A stretch of DNA of 64,000 nucleotides from Hericium rajendrae (lineage: Eukaryota > Basidiomycota > Agaricomycetes > Russulales > Hericiaceae). The notes below the pieces were generated by a model, which saw only the letters and a list, made by a program, of their open reading frames with translations, ran no database searches and was not told where the DNA came from. The stretch lies in contig CM065891.1 of the NCBI GenBank assembly GCA_033439255.1, forward strand, positions 558,001 to 622,000, read 5' to 3'. The first letter of the stretch is position 1. Every line of letters begins with the position of its first letter. The position numbers were made by a program, and so were the translations under genes. Positions 31,201-42,760 of the stretch are shown here, one piece after another.

Positions 31201-31949
31201 CAATCTTGATGCCGCCACCGAAGATACCTTGAGCATGCAGTTTGTCTACTCCCTGAGTAAAGCTCTATCTAACGTTTGCATTCAAACAGAGCTAACACTT
31301 ACCGTCAAGATATGTGTCGACTCTGTATCCGGTGGAAGTTGGGGGTCATCCGGGCCAGTCACAACATGAAACTTGATAGGCCTAAGAGCTATTTCATAAG
31401 CCGTGTCAGGAGAAACTACTCCAGCCTTACTTTGGAGGGGCGATCGAGACCACCGGACGGATAGCTTTGATACCTGGAATCTGTTCCAGTTCCTTTGCAT
31501 CCTGGAAAGAAGTCAGGATGTCGGACTGCACCCACAAATGAATCACAACTCACGCTTGGTGTCTGAAAGGAAGAGCATGATAATGATAATCGATAAACCA
31601 AATATCCCAGCGAGACTCACTGAGAGTGAAACAACGGCACCGACGAAGAGACCAGGGGCATTGAACTCCTTGTTTACTTCTAACCGGATACCCCGAGCTT
31701 CCAGAGAGCGAAACGCGTTCTCATGAGCCTGGGTGATTGATAAAATAAGGTACATTCTGCGAAGCCAGATGCAAGACATACCCCACTAAGGTCCCTTCGT
31801 CCTGGCAAGTCGGACGTGTCATCAACCTCCACGATAAACCTGTTCGTAACAAGAGGCAGGGATGTCGTTCGATTGACATTAGACAGCGGGACCACAGCCA
31901 AAGCTGATGATGTTGCTGAGAGAACAAGGAGAGCACGTACAAATCGCAT
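28205..31949 (-). CDS. Secreted subtilisin-like serine protease (S8A)
   Basis: Signal peptide MRFVRALLVLSATSSALAVV begins at 31949; the gene ends after PSKEGDFESWLGP... at 28205. A propeptide (FIVEVDD..., NAFRSLEARGIRLEVNKEFN) is followed by the catalytic triad: Asp in IDTG/VDYNHPVLGG, His in NGHGTHVTG, Ser in SGTSMATPFVAG. The oxyanion Asn is in AAGNDG. A protease-associated-type insert lies between His and Ser and a Fn3-like beta region follows (LSETAFTLGPGQTKQVTARI). There are at least twelve exons with roughly 50-nt introns, including a 9-nt exon at 31554-31562 and an 11-nt exon at 31125-31135. No inactivating change was seen. Expected role: extracellular protein digestion. Exact limits of several exons were not fixed. 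Confidence 0.85.
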
Positions 31950-32945
31950 CGTGGGGAGCGATAAGCTACGCAGCGATGTGCCCAGAGAATCGATGGTCTA
32001 TATAGCCCTGGCACATCAATAGCCGCCGATAGTTGAACGCGCACCGCGTGGGCGAGGGAAAACGAGACAAGATGCTTCTATCTTGGCGAACAAAAAGATC
32101 GTAATTAAGTCGCGACGACATTCCACGAGGTTATTACACCTTGTGCGATGCCGTCCGGCGAAGGCTGGATAAGGTGCAATCGCCGCAAGACGCGACAAGA
32201 CTGACGATCGTAGCCTTCCGACGAGGCGCTGTCCTCTGCGAGGAACTGAACACTATATGTAGTCCGAAGCATGGTCATTTTGGACTGAACGTATAGAATA
32301 TCATTAGATTTCGAGACATGTAGACGCGAAGCATGCAGAGGAAGTGGGAATCCCATTTCGCGACATTCGCGGTGGGAAGCCAGGAACGAAGGACACATTA
32401 ATAGATGTTGATGAAGTCGCCTCTGCCGTCAGAGACTTGGATCCAAGGATATCGCTGTAAGACAGAGATCAATTGATAATGCAACGACATATCGCGAATG
32501 AGAGTGAGCTGTGAGCGCATGTGAGGCTGGCCGTGATGATGCCCAGCAAGTCGGGGGATGATATCGTCTTATGGAGAGAAAAGAAAGGTGGCTCACCGTA
32601 GAGGTTCGTGCATCCTAGAGCAGAGGTAACTCTATTCACGGAACACTGAGGATGTAATTCAGTATGAATCGAAGGAATCGCGAGGAGCTCGACGACGTTG
32701 TGAACGGAACGTCGACGCAGCATCGAATTTGAAAGGCCGAAGGGTGATTCGGCAACGACCGAAAGTTGAAAGAGCGACGAGCCAAGTGTTTGGTCTGCAC
32801 GCATCGGTGAGCCTCAATTGAACTAACTTGACGTTCACCTCCACTTGCTCGACCGCCGGTTCTCAACCTCATCAACGTCGTGCCCCTGGTGCTGATTAAG
32901 CGTCTACTTGAAAGCCCAAACACTCCTTGAACTAGCCCAAGACCC
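31950..32945. other. Intergenic region between divergent genes
   Basis: About 1 kb separates the protease start (minus) from the muskelin start (plus). Minus-strand frames at 32105-32398 and 32636-33019 are present but have no recognisable features; the second overlaps the muskelin first exon. I see no supported gene. Confidence 0.4.
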
Positions 32946-35900
32946 ATGTATGCGCTGTCCATGAATTCTGACGTAGGCATCTCAGGACTTCCCGCGACCA
33001 CGCGCCTCGGGTACTCCATCGCCGGCTGCTCTGAACATAGTCATCGATATGTCGCGGAGAACATTCAGTACAATATGCCGCATGATATAAGCAGCAGATG
33101 GAGCGGCGCGGGTGAGAATTCAAGTGCCAAACAATGGCTCCTCCTCGAACTCGACAATCTTAGCGTTGTCCGTTGAGTATCTTTTTATATGCGCTGGGCA
33201 TACAGTCTTGTCTAATATATTTGTCCATGATCAACTCAGAAAGCATCACATTCGGGAAGGTACGAATCATAAGGCAATGCACCCCTAAGACGTGCTGACT
33301 TCGTTCGTCTTCAACTAGTTTCATAAATGTGTGTTGTGCATGGTATCCATTATGTTGGTGCCGCTGACCGCATCTGTGTATAGCACATCCATGCAACATG
33401 AAAGAGTTCAGGATTTATGTGGGAACCGAACCCGATCACATGTCAGAGATTCTGCATGCCAGTCTCAAGGATGACAACACGCCAGAGACGTTCCCCTTAC
33501 GGTACCTGAGCAAGACCGGTGTCCGTTTTCCAAGTCGCTTCGTCAAGATCGAACCAATCTCGTCAGTCCTACTAAGCTCCGCGATAGGTGATTACTGAGG
33601 GATGATCTGTGATGTAGAGCTTACGGCAACAGCTTCCACATCTCCATCTGGTTTGTATCAATAGCAGGCATCGCGGATGAAGAGTATGTGAAGGATACCA
33701 AGCTCAGATTTGACGAAGTAAACCGTTTTCCCGACCCCCGATTTCCCGTCGTAAACACTACTGACGCTGCACTGCGGATACAGCATCGAGAGAATGCCGC
33801 ACTTCGGCATATCCTCAAGCACCTTCGACAACGACGTTTCCTTGGCCCCTTCAAGGCCATCATGTCGCGCGCCGGAGTGGAGCTAGAGCATCCTTTTGTG
33901 ACTGAATTATACAACAACATAGTCTCCAACGGCAATTGGTCAGCTGCTGAACAAGCTATCGACAGCGCGGCCTCAGCAGGACTGTTCGATGCCTACCTGA
34001 ATTCGAAGCAACCGCATGCCGTGTGGCGGCGCTTATACGGCGTCGACGCCAATGGCGACGTGCCTAGCCGCCGCGGAGGACATGCGATGTGCATCGACGA
34101 GCAACATGGCCACATCTACATGTTCGGTGGGTGGGATGGACAGAAGAGCTTGGACGATCTGTGGGTCTACGACATTGAGACAGATCGGTGGCGAATGATC
34201 AGCCAGAGTGTTATGCAAGAACAACACGGCCCTCGACCACGCTCATGCCATAAGATGGCGTTCGACTCGAAGACGGGGGCGATATACGTGTTGGGTGGTT
34301 TGTTGGAGAGCGACAGCGGGGCCGCGGATTCCTCCAATTCCTGGATTGATCCCAGCGCACCTGCCGAGGAAGGGAGAACGGAGTATGCTCAGTCGTATGC
34401 GGACTTTTATCGCTATCATACGCAAGGGCCGGATGCTGGCACTTGGGAGCTACTATCTAAGGACACATCCGTATGTAAGTTCCTCCTATATGTAGTCTAT
34501 ACTTACTCGAGGATCCCAGAGCACCGGTGGTCCTCCGTTGATATTCGACCATCAAATGGTCATGGATACCGACAAGCAAGTACTGTATGTCAATGGCGGC
34601 AGAGTCAACGACGCCACCGTAACAACTATCAAGTATTCTGGATTCTACAGCTATACAGTAAGGACAGGTCAATGGAAGCTTCTGCAGTAAGTCGATCAGT
34701 CGCTCCAGTCGAATCCCGTGGGTTTACGACTATATGCAGACCCCTTAGCAGCAATGACGGCACGCTATCAGCCCTCTCGCATCGCTTTGGTACCACTCTC
34801 CTCTTGCTAGTACCATCTGCATACTGATCATGTCCTCAGGTCATTCAATGGTCCTTGACCCGAATGAACGTACTCTATACATCTTCGCTGGCATGGGCGA
34901 GGAGAAGTACCTTTCAGACATGCACACGTACAACATCGACACGCAAGTCGCCACGGAGCTCTTCTCAAACTTCACAGCAGCCGGCGGGCCAGACAAGACC
35001 TTCACACAGCGTGCGGTGATCGACCCATCGTGTCGCGAAATATACGTGTACGCGCTTTTTGCATCTCCTCGCTCCTGCCGGCATCTTCTCACCACCGTCA
35101 CGTTTGCTTCAGATTTTGTGGATTGACCCGCGGCGCGCAGAGCCCGCTGCCCCGCCTCGACCTACCAGCAACTAGCTGGATATGCCGTTACAGCGACCCC
35201 TCGCACCCGTGGACTAAGATCCTGCCCGAAGAACCGGGTGACAGCGACGGGCCCGCGCAGATCCAGCAGCCGCGTGCGCGATACGCGCATCAGGTGGTGT
35301 ACGACTCGCGCTCGAAGACAGTGTACCTGCACGGCGGGAACGCGGGCCGCCTTCTGGAGAACGGCGAGCTGGATGAGAACCCGTCCGGCGATTCTTCGGT
35401 GGAGCAGCGCCTGGATGATTTCTGGTGCATGAAGCTGAAGCGGTGCGCTTCTCGATTCGTGGCTGCGGAAGCTTGACTGACTTCATGATGTGTTATTTTA
35501 AAGGCCGGGCCCAGGGGAGATCATCCGACGAGCGCGATTCCAGATCCGGTGCCAGCAGTGAGTCTGACCCTGCATATTGTTTTTGAACGTCCCCGTTAAA
35601 GCTTGACTGTAGGTTCCGTGAGCTGTGCACCGACGCGCCAGCTGTGGTCGCACTGCGATTCCTCCAAACTCAAGTGCACGAAGTTGTCGACCACAGCACC
35701 TCGGAGGCCCATGTGTTCCGCGAGCTCCTGTCGTATATGCTCGCAGAGCAGTCGCGTCCCGAGACTTCGTCATCGCAGGGTACGGCTGGGACGCAAGCTG
35801 GCGATGAGATCACTGGTGGTACTCAAATGGGATCTGGTGCCGAGGTGGCAGACATCAGCCAGGAAGTCCCTGAGGACAGATTCAAGCAGCGGACAGAGGT

Positions 35901-36000
35901 ATTTGAGAGCTTGTTAGAGTTCTTCCCTGCGGACGCGAAGCAGCCGTCGTCGAACTTGGTTGACATGATCGGGTGGTATGAGGAAAGCATTCACGATTAG
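32946..36000 (+). CDS. Muskelin homologue (discoidin-like, LisH/CTLH, Kelch repeats)
   Basis: An N-terminal discoidin-like domain (AGCSEHSHRYVAENIQ, SSRWSGA, KQWLLLELD, then QSITFGKFHKSHPCNMKEF) spans exons to 33171, 33240-33259, a 10-nt exon 33320-33329, and 33384 onwards. It is followed by a CTLH-type helical segment (ALRHILKHLRQRRFLGPF, LEHPFVTELYNNIV). Kelch repeats include GGHAMCIDEQHGHIYMFGGW, SCHKMAFDSKTGAIYVLGG, GHSMVLDPNERTLYIFAGM and AHQVVYDSRSKTVYLHGG. The C-terminus (VFESLLEFFPADAKQPSSNL) is the conserved muskelin end. Animal muskelin is a substrate-linked subunit of the CTLH/GID E3 ubiquitin ligase; a similar role is inferred here. The start could be 32961. Two exon borders near 35050-35160 and 35540 are unresolved. 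Confidence 0.85.
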
Positions 36001-36835
36001 TTACGAAGTCACGATCCGGAATTGAATTGTCGCATTATCATCGTCATTGTGTTGTCTGTAGCTGTAGCTGTAGTTGTATGTACCAAGCTCAGTATACCCG
36101 TGGAGTCTATCTGGACTATATTCTAAGCGCTTGAGTGCGAAAGCTCCTCAACGGCGCCCTTCAACAGTTAGTCGATGTCATCCGCGAGGTCCTGCAAAAC
36201 CTAGCTGTCTCCCAGAGGCAGAGTAAGTAGACGAGACTGGATACTTCGTACCTCAGGATCGTCTGTCTGACAGCAAAACCCGGATGTCCGCGCTCGCACG
36301 CCCCGAACGTTCTCCTTCCCTAGCCACCGAGACTATGGAAGTTTTGTGCCCTGTGTCCGGTTTTTCTCCCAGACTCTCCCTCCCATCGACTCCATTTTGC
36401 ATTGTACTCGAATATGCTAGCAGAGCTAAGTACCTCAAATCATGCGTGTAAGTTATCAAGTGCGATCCGAAATATCACTTATTTTGGACTCTGATAACTG
36501 CACCAACGGCAAGAGACCCCGCCACGAGGACGACACGCCATCTACTTCATCCGACTCATCGATTAGCTGGATCATGCCAGAATGCTCGCTCTTGACATGA
36601 GGAACACAGCATGGTCCTGCTCACAGACGCTACCCACCAGTAACCACCACTTACTCCTCCGACACGACGACCATCGTTCTTAGGCGAACCAAATCACTCT
36701 CTGGTTGTGTGTTGAGTCATTGACGACGTCTCCAAAGTTCTATTTACCTGTTGTTGGTGAGCCAAATCGTTATACTGTACTCAATGGGCAACATTATCGA
36801 TGCTAGTGTTTTTCTGATCAGTGAACTCTCACAAG
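36001..36835. other. Intergenic region
   Basis: It contains a short GCTGTA/GTAGCT microsatellite at about 36056-36080 just after the muskelin stop. No gene is supported in the remaining sequence. Confidence 0.4.
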
Positions 36836-38632
36836 ATGTCAAACGGTTTCTCTATCTTGTCCTTGCTGAATCTCGTCGAATCTGTCGATGAAATTATGAC
36901 GAGCGCAGTAGCGCGTCGTATCGGCAAGTGCGAGATGAGCGCTAGCCCTTGGCACAGAGAGATTGTAAGTCCTTCGTTTCTCGGCTGAGCTGAACTGGAT
37001 CTGACTAGCGATTCCGTTGCGCGGATAGATGGATCGAATTGCAGAGCTTTTAAAGCATGCATCATCCGAATTTGCCAAGTACATGAATGACTGCCGACCT
37101 GTCAATCGCATTCCTCCTGAGATTCTTACTCTCATATTTTCCTTTGCTGGCCGTGGCGCGCCTATCATCGTGGCTTCCCGTGTATGCAAGTGGTGGAGGC
37201 AGATCGCTTTCTCGTCGCCGACTTATGGTCCCTGTATTCAGATAAGCTTAGTCGGATGGATCTGGCGCTTCACAGGTCGAAACAAGCTCTCCTAGATGTC
37301 AAAATTCGCCATTTATCCTCTGAGAGTTTGGAATGCCTATCCCCACTGCGATTCCAAATGAACAGACTGCGCACATTCGACATCGGCATCTATTTTGTCA
37401 ATCCTTCTGAATGCATCAACCTGGCTTCATATCTCGCGGAACTGTTTCCATCTACAGCACCACATCTCATTCGCTTCTCGTTGAAAGACAGTGACTCCGA
37501 GTATTCAGAACACAATCGTCAATGGCATCTTCCCAAGGATGTCGACAGCTCCTGCTTCGCGCCTCTTTTTGGTGGAGACATGCCTTGTTTGGAGACACTG
37601 CACCTCAATGGCATAGCCATTTGGCCACAATTCTCCAACTCCAATCTGAAAACCCTTGTTCTCATAAATATGAGGATACTCGTGCCCACAATCTTGCGCG
37701 TCCTGCAGAACCTCCCCAATTTGGAAGTTCTCGCATTGGCTTCTTTGACATTCCTTGGCGCTCCCATGAAGCCAGGATGCACCGCTACGATGGAGCAGTT
37801 GCGTGTGCTCCGCGTCGACGCAGATGTGAGGACGGACGACCAGTCTATCCATCTGTCCCATTTCCTTTCTAGCCTGTCCACCCAAGATGGGGTTGCTGCG
37901 GGTCTCAGAATTGATGACAGAAGAGAAAGCTTGTTCCCTCCGGAAATCGCCAGTGAAAATAACTTCTCCATCAACTACATGCGCAAGCTCTACTTAAGCA
38001 GCACCGTCCTCGCCTCAAACGACAGATCATTTTTCACGGTCGGGAGACCACTGTGCTTGGGTCATTCATACAGTTGTACGACAATCACGCCCGATGGGAT
38101 ACTGTTCGATCATTTTCATTGCAGGCTTAACCACGTCACTCATCTTACATGGTACCCTCCTCGTCGCGACTCATCGGGACGCACAGTAGACTTACCGACG
38201 CTCCTGACGTCGATGCCCTTATTGGAGAGTTTGTCGGTGGTGGAGGCCTTTACCGTCTGGAGCGACGACGAAATCACGGATTCATCGCCAATGTTCGATG
38301 CCCTTCTCGAGGCCGAATCCGTCACTCATATTCCACGCCATGCGTTGCGCCTCGCGAAGCTGTCTCTCCAATTCACGGAACTCAGGCCGGCATCATCCAA
38401 AGTCCGCACACTTATAAACCTCTTGAGCTTCCGCTCTGCCAGCGGGTACCCCGTCAGACAGGTAACGGTTGAAGATGACAGCTTTGCAACAGAAAGCATC
38501 CAGCAGATAAAGGAATATGTGCAGGACGTGCTTGTTCTGGATTGTATTGAAAATCCGTACGAAACACAGATTCCCAAACAGCTGTCGAAACTGGAGCCAA
38601 ACGGGATCTATCCGAGGTATTTTAGTTACTGA
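36836..38632 (+). pseudogene. F-box/LRR protein, copy 1, with a single-base frameshift
   Basis: Exon 1 36836-36964 (43 codons, SILSLLNLVESVDEI) joins exon 2 at 37029 (MDRIAELLKHASSEFAKYMN). The F-box core NRIPPEILTLIFSFAGRG is intact. At about 37223 the frame breaks: ACTTATGG reads SPTYGP, whereas one extra T would give SPTLWS as in the paralogue at 45017-46808 (SSPTLWTFYS). The downstream frame then stays open to 38632 with leucine-rich segments (NLKTLVLINMRI, LPNLEVLALASLTF). The gene is either a young pseudogene or carries a sequencing/assembly error. If intact it would be about 577 aa and act as an SCF substrate receptor. Confidence 0.7.
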
Positions 38633-39614
38633 CTTTATGTACACGAAACGACCCGTCTTTTACTTAACTTTCCGCTGATGCAGTTGAGTATAAGGATGCA
38701 CAGAATCGTATTTTCGGCTTGAGATGCGATGGGTGCGCCGTTCGACACTACAGTATTCAAAAGGAGAGGCATCGATCACCGGTCTGCCTCTCAGTACTCA
38801 TCATTCGGGCCTGCACTGACGTGGACGTGCTGGCACATGTGCGCAACAGCGAAGATGACCAGGCTTGGCCTTGAGCGGACGAGACATAGTCATGCAACAT
38901 GCGACTGTCAGTAAAAAGTTCGACTGCAGCGACGATCCGGGACTCCATCGATCAGAGATCCCTGCAGCAATGATGGGTAAAATTGTCAGCACGACGTCCA
39001 ACATGCCAACGGTATAAGGAGAATGTCAGCGGGTGGTGTGTGTAAGAAAAGCTCATTGCATGTCGCAACTAACAGCTCTCATCTCGCAAAAAGGTATGAA
39101 GTCGACGAGCTCACCTGCTACCGTGGTCGCATGAGCGAAAGCAGACGTCGGTCTGAGACGGCCTGATTAGCCCCGACTCAGATGACTAGAGATTTGCTGG
39201 TTCGCAGCGATCCACAGACGGGTTGTAATCTGTTCGATTTCGAATGAGATCTAATTGGTAGCAATCCCGGGTTAGATCTGGAGGCGGCAGGCGACAGTCA
39301 AGAGCAAGTTCAAGTTCAAGTTCAAAAGCAAGAGGCGCTCAATCGTCTGATGTGACAGCTCGGCCACGGCCGAGCGACGAACACTTCTCGAACGACGAAG
39401 TCAAGTCCAATACACTGTATACAGATTCTGCTGGGAAAAACCCTTCTTATACAGTTCTTATACACACGATACACTCTACATACAGACAACAAGCGTAAAA
39501 TTACAAACATGGAAAATAATGTTGGATGTATAAATTGATGGAAGCCGTGGTGAGGTGCGGGTCATCGCCGATCCCCAGTTGAGAAATGTCAAGAAGAATG
39601 CTGGTGACGCTGGC
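38633..39614. other. Intergenic region
   Basis: No supported gene. A CAAGTT microsatellite (CAAGTTCAAGTTCAAGTTCA) lies at about 39305-39324. Short frames on both strands have no features. Confidence 0.4.
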
Positions 39615-42374
39615 TTATAGCAACTTGGTGATGACACCGAGACCCTGATGCAAGGCGTCTTAGTACTGCACGGGCAGAATACCAGAAACTAGGAATAAAC
39701 AACGTACCTTCGTCTTGCCCTCGCGGAACAGCAGCTTCATACCCTGCTTGATGTACTCGGGATGCGCGATGAACTCAAAGGTGACAGTAGCACGATCGCC
39801 CGTGCGCAGAAGCTCTTGTGGATGGTCAATTGCTATGATGCGGACGGTTTGGCGTACCGCCTGTGGACATCACTGGTCAGTCCCAAGAATACGCAAAAAG
39901 CTGAATCTCCTTACTCCACAGTGAAGCATGGCCTACATTGCGCGCCACGTCAGATTAACACCGGAATCCAAGAATGAAGACGACGAACCTGGTAGTTCTT
40001 TTGCAACGTGGTATTATGATATAAAATAAGCACCTGGCCCTCAAATTGCCGCACCGCTGCGTACCAAAACTTGAGCGCAAAGGACGGATGGAAGTAGGAA
40101 GCACGCTACCTCGAGGGGCATCCTCCTTGTGCACCATGACCATGCCCTTCCTCACCGACGCCCTCTTCATCCGCTTCAACGCGCACGACACTGTCTGCCC
40201 CGCCTCAGCAGTTGTCACATCAGCCCTGCATTGCACAATGAGTCGATGCTTTCGCTTGCAAAAGAGAAGGCGATGCACGCACCGCTTTCTCTGCATGCTC
40301 TTGACGGCGGTAGGCATAAAGTGGCCGGTCGAGTCCGGGCCGAGGAGCACTCCGTCGCCGGCCTTAAGGGTACCGCTGTTGACGATGCCATTCACAACGG
40401 TGCCGACGTACGGAACAGACCATACGTCGGTGATGGAGTACTGGGTAAGAACATGGATATTAGAGGGTCGCACATTGCGCATAATGGCAAGACCACATGC
40501 CTCTAATGGCTGGGATGCGTCGAACTTCTCGCCGTCGCCCTCGCTGGACGGAAGGAGGTTCAAGAAAGTACGGACCTGTCGAGGCAATTAATTGTAGGCG
40601 GTTTCGTAGGCAGAGAAAGAAACACATACGAAATCAAGCCCTGCGCCAGTGACATTGGATACTTGGAAAATTGGACATATTCTATTGAAATCAGAATGGT
40701 GCGTTGTAAATGATAGAAAGTACACCAACCTCTCTGTGTTGAAGACTTGCGACGCCTCGATGGATGCCTCTATCGACTTGATGAATACAGGCGTCTTCCT
40801 ACAAAATAGCCTCACTGTCAACCACGCAGCTCAGAGCAGGACGAGAATGAACGAACCGGCATCCCGGGCTCTTCATGATCTTGTCTACCTGCTTTAAAGT
40901 CTCCGCCAACTTATTTGGCGGTGTCATGTCAATCTGCGATGCGTAAGGACATAGAATCTCAAGAACCAAAGTAATGGAGAGCTGGCTCACTTTGGTGATG
41001 CAGACAACAACTGGTACATTCAATGCAAGTGCAATAGCTAGATGCTCTTTTGACATGCCGATCACACCAGCATTGGCGCCTACCATGAGGATAACGCAGG
41101 ACGGTGCGCTGGAAGTGAGCCCATACAACGTGGTCTTCAGATATCGCTCGTGCCCCGCAAGATCTACCAAAAAGTCATAAGATGATCGTCCGTAGCATTA
41201 GTAAAAAAACGCGACAAACCGATAAACGTCACTATCTTGGCCGATTTCATGGATATTTGGTCCCAACCGAGTTTCTCCCGTCGCAGGATATCGGGATCCA
41301 TGGAGCCTCCTACGTTTGGCAGAATAGGTGCTCCCGCGGTATCGAAGCCCAAAATCTAGTGCAGATGAACAATAGAACCTTCGATGCTTGTCTTCAGCAC
41401 GAACGTACCTCCATCCCAACGCTGGACGTTCGACCAGTCTCAATTTCGTGCTTATGTCGAAAGAGCGCAACTCGAGCGAGACCTCTGCCGTCGTCCAAAC
41501 CGCCTGCATACAGTTCAGACGTGGCTTAGGATAAGAGTAGAAGTGCACGCTCACCTCGTGTGAGAACACCTAGCATGGTGGATTTGCCGCTATCGACGTT
41601 GCCAACTACGGCACATCGGACCTCTGGGGTCAACTCCACGCTAGGCGGGGGTAATCGTACTAGGACAGACGCTCTTGGATGCTGGGTTGTGTCCTCGAAG
41701 AGAATACATGTCTACAGGACTACGTCAGAGACTCGCACAAACCCTGCACTACAAAACGCACCTTCCCGCCTATGTCGTCTAATACCTTGGCAAGACTTGT
41801 CTTGATAGACTCCAGCTCGGCAGTGGTTAATCGTTGCCCGAACCATCCTTCTTCATCGTCGCCCAAGCTTTCGTTCGCGAATATTCTGGTACGTGGGGGA
41901 TGCGAGCCTAATCGGAGCAGGAGCTCACCACGGCGTTGGGTCAGTGTCGCAGCTAGAAGGTCTCTGGCAGCATCCTGGTCGGCTGAGTTCTGAGATAGAA
42001 GCAACGTCTTGATGAATTGTACATGAGCTATACTCGCCGAGCAAGACACTAGTCAGACATACCTGAAGCTTCCGTGACAACTCAACGTCTTCGCTCTCTA
42101 TTGGCGATTTAATTGACTCCTCCGGGACGGCTTCATCCTTCTCCTTGCCCTTCGCAGGTTCGACTGCCTCCTTCTCTCTCACCTCTGCCTCCTTCTCTTT
42201 CTCCTTCTCTTTCTCCTTCCCGTGGGCGGTCCAGCTGGCAACTACTCTCCTCTCCTTGGCAATCTTCGACTGCTCCCGGGACTCCTTCTCAGCGGCATGA
42301 ATCGCGCGCTGCTTCGTGACCTCGCGGTGGTGTATCTGCTCGATCTCGCTCTGGAATGTCCGTAACGTGCTCAT
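39615..42374 (-). CDS. GTPBP1/GTPBP2-type translational GTPase
   Basis: ATG at 42374 ([18 protein letters not shown]), stop at 39615 after GLGVITKLL. The G domain is complete across several short exons: P-loop GNVDSGKST, switch region [10 protein letters not shown]3 DLAGHERY and G4 ITKID ([12 protein letters not shown]). Domains II and III follow ([43 protein letters not shown]), as in EF-Tu-like GTPases. About residues 20-90 are a Lys/Glu-rich stretch with a KEKEKEKE run, absent from the conserved core. In animals this family acts in translation-associated RNA surveillance and ribosome rescue; the fungal role is inferred. At least nine introns of about 50-70 nt are present. Confidence 0.85.
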
Positions 42375-42760
42375 CGCTTGAGCAGACAAGATGATAAAGT
42401 GGATATAAAGATGGAATAAATACGCATTGGCTTGGTGTTATGTACCGGTCCGCTTGACAGGACGAGTCAGACAGTGCACCGCCTGCGGTCGTGGCGGTCT
42501 GATATGACTTGGTCGTTGTAGATCGCCGTGTGCGTTCAAAAGCCCAAGCTGGTGCTGTCTGGTGCTCCTGCTGCAGGCCGCGCTAATGACTCGTGATGCG
42601 TATCACGTGCTGGATCACGTGCATGCCAGGCGGTGTGGAGACGGAAATTCATCTTTTGTCTCCATTTTACATGTTGTCTGCCATCTCTTCGTCTCGGACA
42701 CAAAACTATATCCAACATTCCCTAAAACACTTACAGACTTCCCAGACGGCGTAGAGAGCA
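42375..42760. promoter_or_regulatory. Bidirectional promoter region
   Basis: 386 bp between divergent start codons at 42374 (minus) and 42761 (plus). It holds repeated CACGTG-like motifs (ATCACGTGCTGGATCACGTG at about 42602-42621), two E-box-type sites 14 bp apart. Confidence 0.5.

Noticed and set aside
32636-33019. 127-codon minus-strand frame
   Set aside because: Overlaps the first exon of the well-supported muskelin gene on the other strand and has no features.
42178-42220. CTTTCTC/CTCCTT simple repeat taken as a possible expansion artefact
   Set aside because: It is in frame and encodes the KEKEKE stretch of the GTPase N-terminus; nothing indicates a break.
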